This document shows positions 5,643 through 7,580 of a stretch of DNA of 7,580 nucleotides, piece after piece. Below the pieces are notes generated by a model that was not told the DNA's origin, did not search any database, and worked only from the letters and a program-made list of their open reading frames with translations. The translations under genes and the position numbers were made by a program. Positions within the stretch are counted from its first letter, which is position 1, and every line of letters starts with the position of its first letter. Origin of the DNA: a bacterium (GTDB lineage Bacteria > Latescibacterota > UBA2968 > UBA8231); contig JAQCJA010000207.1 in the NCBI GenBank assembly GCA_027593305.1, positions 1-7,580 on the forward strand, in the 5' to 3' direction.

Positions 5643-6821
5643 ATGCCTCAGGCTGTAATCGTCAGCGCCGTCCGGACCGCCATCGGCACCTATGGTGGCA
5701 AGCTGCGAGATGTCGATGCGGTGCATCTGGGACGCACCGTCGTGGCAGCGTCGTTGTCGCGGGCCGGGCTGGCCCCTGAGGCAGTTGATGAAGTCATCCT
5801 TGGTATGATCTACCAGGCGGGCCATGGCCCCAATCCGGCCCGACAGGCTGCGGTGTACGCAGGCGTGCCGTACTCTGTGCCAGCCATGACGGTCAATAAA
5901 CTCTGCGGATCCGGGTTGAAGGCGATTGCTCTTGCCGCATCCAGCATACGCAGCGGTGACGCACAGGTGATCGTTGCAGGCGGCATGGAGAGCATGAGCG
6001 GGGCCCTCTATGGCCTGGCCGGGACACGCTGGGGAGAGCGCATGGGACATTCCCAGGTCTCGGATCTGATGATCATGGATGGCCTGTGGGACTGCTTCTA
6101 TGACTGTCACATGGGGATCACGGCAGAGAATCTGGCGACGGAGCACAGCGTGTCTCGCGAGGATCAGGACTGTTATGCTCTCAGCAGCCAGGCGCGATAT
6201 GCGGCAGCCCAGAAGAGGGCATGTTTTGCCGACGAGATTGTGCCGGTCGAAGTGCCGCAACGAAAAGGCGACCCTGTCGTCTTCGACGTTGATGAACACC
6301 CTCGCGGTGATGTGGACCTGCAGAGCCTGAGCAAGTTACGGCCCGCTTTCGACAAGCAGGGAACTGTCACGGCTGGCAACGCATCCGGACTCAATGATGG
6401 CGCCGCGGCCCTGCTCCTGATGGCTGAGGCGGAGGCCGAGAAACTCGGGATTGAACCTCTGGCGCGTATGGTCGATGCCATCTCTGTTGGTGTGGATCCT
6501 CGAGTTATGGGAATCGGGCCGGCACCGGCCATCGAAGGATTGCTGCAGCGAAACGGCCTGACTCTGACCGAGATCGATCTGCTGGAAGTGAATGAGGCTT
6601 TTGCGGCGCAGGTACTGGCTGTTGGGCGACGGCTGGCATGGGATGGGGAGCGCGTCAATGTGAATGGCGGCGCCATCGCATTGGGCCATCCGGTAGGCGC
6701 CAGCGGGGCGCGGATCGCCGTAACCTTGCTGCATGAGATGAGACGTCGTGACGTCCGCCGTGGGATTGCCGCATTGTGTATCGGCGGCGGCATGGGGATC
6801 GCGGCCCTGTTCGAACGCTGA
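5643..6821 (+). CDS. Acetyl-CoA acetyltransferase (thiolase II family)
   Basis: This 392-residue cytosolic enzyme condenses two acetyl-CoA to acetoacetyl-CoA or runs the thiolytic reverse. It feeds or drains the acetoacetyl-CoA pool used in beta-oxidation, polyhydroxybutyrate or ketone metabolism. The full thiolase catalytic set is visible: nucleophile Cys88 in NKLCGSGLKA, the GGMESMS block, GNASGLNDGAAAL, EVNEAFAAQ, His349 in GGAIALGHPVGASGARI and acid/base Cys379 in CIGGGMG. Positions match the Zoogloea biosynthetic enzyme (Cys89, His348, Cys378) almost exactly. The ATG at 5643 has AGGAG 6 bases upstream. No 3-hydroxyacyl-CoA dehydrogenase, PHA synthase or CoA-transferase lies next to it, so biosynthetic (phaA-like) and degradative (atoB-like) roles cannot be separated. 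It converges on ssb. Confidence 0.95.
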   Translation: MPQAVIVSAVRTAIGTYGGKLRDVDAVHLGRTVVAASLSRAGLAPEAVDEVILGMIYQAGHGPNPARQAAVYAGVPYSVPAMTVNKLCGSGLKAIALAASSIRSGDAQVIVAGGMESMSGALYGLAGTRWGERMGHSQVSDLMIMDGLWDCFYDCHMGITAENLATEHSVSREDQDCYALSSQARYAAAQKRACFADEIVPVEVPQRKGDPVVFDVDEHPRGDVDLQSLSKLRPAFDKQGTVTAGNASGLNDGAAALLLMAEAEAEKLGIEPLARMVDAISVGVDPRVMGIGPAPAIEGLLQRNGLTLTEIDLLEVNEAFAAQVLAVGRRLAWDGERVNVNGGAIALGHPVGASGARIAVTLLHEMRRRDVRRGIAALCIGGGMGIAALFER

Positions 6822-6837
6822 AGGTAGTTACTCTGAC

Positions 6838-6871
6838 GGAGGCGGCGTTCATCACCGCCTCCGCCGGAGGC
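6838..6871. terminator. Overlapping hairpins between convergent thiolase and ssb genes
   Basis: GGAGGCGG (6838-6845) pairs with CCGCCTCC (6855-6862) as an 8-bp stem. GCCTCC (6857-6862) can instead pair with GGAGGC (6866-6871) around a GCC loop. The two folds compete for the same middle arm. It begins 16 bases after the thiolase stop and reaches the ssb stop (6873-6875), so it could act as a bidirectional terminator. Neither side has a proper T run. Confidence 0.5.
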
Positions 6872-6872
6872 A

Positions 6873-7310
6873 TCAGGCAGCCAGTTCCAGTTCCTCGGTC
6901 TCCTCGACATCAGCTTCATCTTCGGCCACTTCATCTGCCGGCACGACGCCGTGAGAGTTGCTGCCAAGGCGGGCTAGAGTTTCCAGATTCCGCGCCTGGA
7001 TTTCCACGATGTAATGCGAGTTTTCGTCGTCATCGCGCCAACTGGATGAACGCAGGCGTCCGCTGAGAAACACGGGAGTACCCTTCTTGAGTCGGTCGGC
7101 AAGACGCTCAGCGAGCCCGTTCCAGAGAACGATGTTGAAGAACGAAGTATCCTCCTGCCAGTCGTCGTTGCGGTCCCGATAGGCGCGATTTACGGCGATC
7201 CGACTCGTCAGGCGTGCGGTACCGCTTTCGGTTATGCGAAACTCAGCATCCTGCACCAGTCGCCCTGCAAGAGCGACCTGGTTGATGGCGGGCATTCTGA
7301 GTTCGGACAT
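6873..7310 (-). CDS. ssb: Single-stranded DNA-binding protein
   Basis: SSB coats single-stranded DNA during replication, recombination and repair, usually as a tetramer of OB folds. The 145-residue product begins MSELRMPAINQVALAGRLVQ, the standard first OB strand (N-x-V-x-L-x-G-R-L). Family segments follow: DAEFRITESGTARLTSRIAVNR (21-42), TSFFNIVLWNGLAERLADRLKKGTPVFLSGRLR (55-87) and HYIVEIQARNLETL (99-112). Aromatic residues Trp51, Phe57, Phe58, Trp63 and Trp91 are candidates for base stacking. The start at 7310 has GGAGG 6 bases upstream; the frame extends 13 codons further without a better start. The tail (about 125-145) is acidic but ends EELELAA, lacking the DDIPF-like tip that recruits repair and replication proteins in most bacteria. 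It may be an accessory paralogue or a lineage variant. Confidence 0.93.
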   Translation of the reverse strand: MSELRMPAINQVALAGRLVQDAEFRITESGTARLTSRIAVNRAYRDRNDDWQEDTSFFNIVLWNGLAERLADRLKKGTPVFLSGRLRSSSWRDDDENSHYIVEIQARNLETLARLGSNSHGVVPADEVAEDEADVEETEELELAA

Positions 7311-7580
7311 GTGTTGCCTCCAGTGGCATGAGAGAGAGGGACGTGACAAGCAGACAGGAAAGCTGCAACCTGTCCGGTATCATCCTATGCAGCACTCAGG
7401 CCAACGGTCTTCCGTTGAGGAGCAAGTATCTGTGAGACAATATCTTATCCTGCTTCGATCAGGTTTTTTGCGCCCTTCCGGCCCGGTTCTAGCTGCGAGC
7501 CACGGGTAACAGGATTGGGAGCGATCGCACACAGTGGCCAGGTGATTCCTGCCGAGCGACCCAGACGGCGCGGGCACACC
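7311..7580. other. Region upstream of ssb without a supported gene
   Basis: No open frame here has convincing coding character. There are two perfect 6-bp hairpins: GACAGG/CCTGTC (7353-7358 with 7369-7374) and CAACGG/CCGTTG around a TCTT loop (7402-7407 with 7412-7417). A weaker 4-bp CCTG/CAGG stem (7449-7463) is followed on the + strand by six Ts (7464-7469). The first two would lie in the ssb mRNA leader if ssb is transcribed from beyond about 7420. I could not identify a convincing ssb promoter or a known RNA family. Confidence 0.35.

Noticed and set aside
5619..6299. 226-residue minus-strand frame opposite the thiolase
   Set aside because: It is a shadow of the complete thiolase with all catalytic blocks on the + strand.
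7380..7577. 65-residue minus-strand frame and opposing + strand frame near the right edge
   Set aside because: Cys/Trp/Pro-rich composition, no ribosome-binding site, and no recognisable motif.
7440..7580. Possible SRP, RNase P, 6S or tmRNA gene near the right edge
   Set aside because: A CCGGAAGGGC stretch on the minus strand recalls the SRP RNA tip, but the flanking conserved internal loop is absent, and no RNase P, 6S or tmRNA core sequences were found.
1..7580. CRISPR arrays, insertion sequences, phage or defence modules
   Set aside because: No regularly spaced repeats, transposase or integrase motifs, terminal inverted repeats, or defence-gene signatures were seen on either strand.

Overview
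This is a GC-rich (by eye) bacterial chromosomal window dominated by housekeeping genes. The left third is a translation cluster: the last codons of ribosomal protein S9 (rpsI), then rpsB (S2), tsf (a short EF-Ts) and frr (ribosome recycling factor), all on the + strand. S9 directly before S2 differs from the enterobacterial map-rpsB layout. From memory, it resembles the rplM-rpsI-rpsB-tsf order of several non-gammaproteobacterial phyla. pyrH, which often sits between tsf and frr, is absent here. The tRNA gene encodes its own CCA. I would call this an uncultured-type, probably Gram-negative lineage, but I cannot assign a phylum from the sequence alone.

Region by region: (1) 1-2258, + strand, the translation genes, with a strong 12-bp hairpin between rpsI and rpsB. 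(2) 2299-2331, a hairpin between the convergent frr and a minus-strand gene. (3) About 2344-2866, minus strand, an unrecognised single-pass membrane protein gene. As written it has a +1 frame break and no standard start codon next to its strong ribosome-binding site. (4) 2909-5104, + strand, a likely operon: a degenerate GGDEF-domain protein, a UbiA-family prenyl-phosphate phosphoribosyltransferase (GTG start), and a MarC-family membrane protein whose TTG start overlaps the preceding stop. (5) 5149-5535, minus strand, a small two-helix membrane protein followed 17 nt later by tRNA-Ala(UGC) and a hairpin terminator. (6) 5643-6821, + strand, an acetyl-CoA acetyltransferase (thiolase) with a complete catalytic set. 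(7) 6838-6871, overlapping inverted repeats between convergent genes. (8) 6873-7310, minus strand, a single-stranded DNA-binding protein with an acidic tail but no DDIPF-type tip. (9) 7311-7580, no convincing gene, but several small hairpins.

Functionally, the first block supplies ribosome parts, elongation-factor recycling and ribosome recycling. The second operon combines a probably non-catalytic GGDEF protein with two polytopic membrane proteins; the UbiA-like enzyme suggests polyprenyl-phosphate-linked pentose metabolism for the cell envelope. The thiolase serves acetoacetyl-CoA/beta-oxidation chemistry and the SSB serves DNA replication and repair. I see no CRISPR array, insertion sequence, phage module or defence system. 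The most unusual items are the broken minus-strand membrane gene, the GGDEF protein with lost catalytic residues, the tip-less SSB and the close coupling of a small membrane protein gene to a tRNA.
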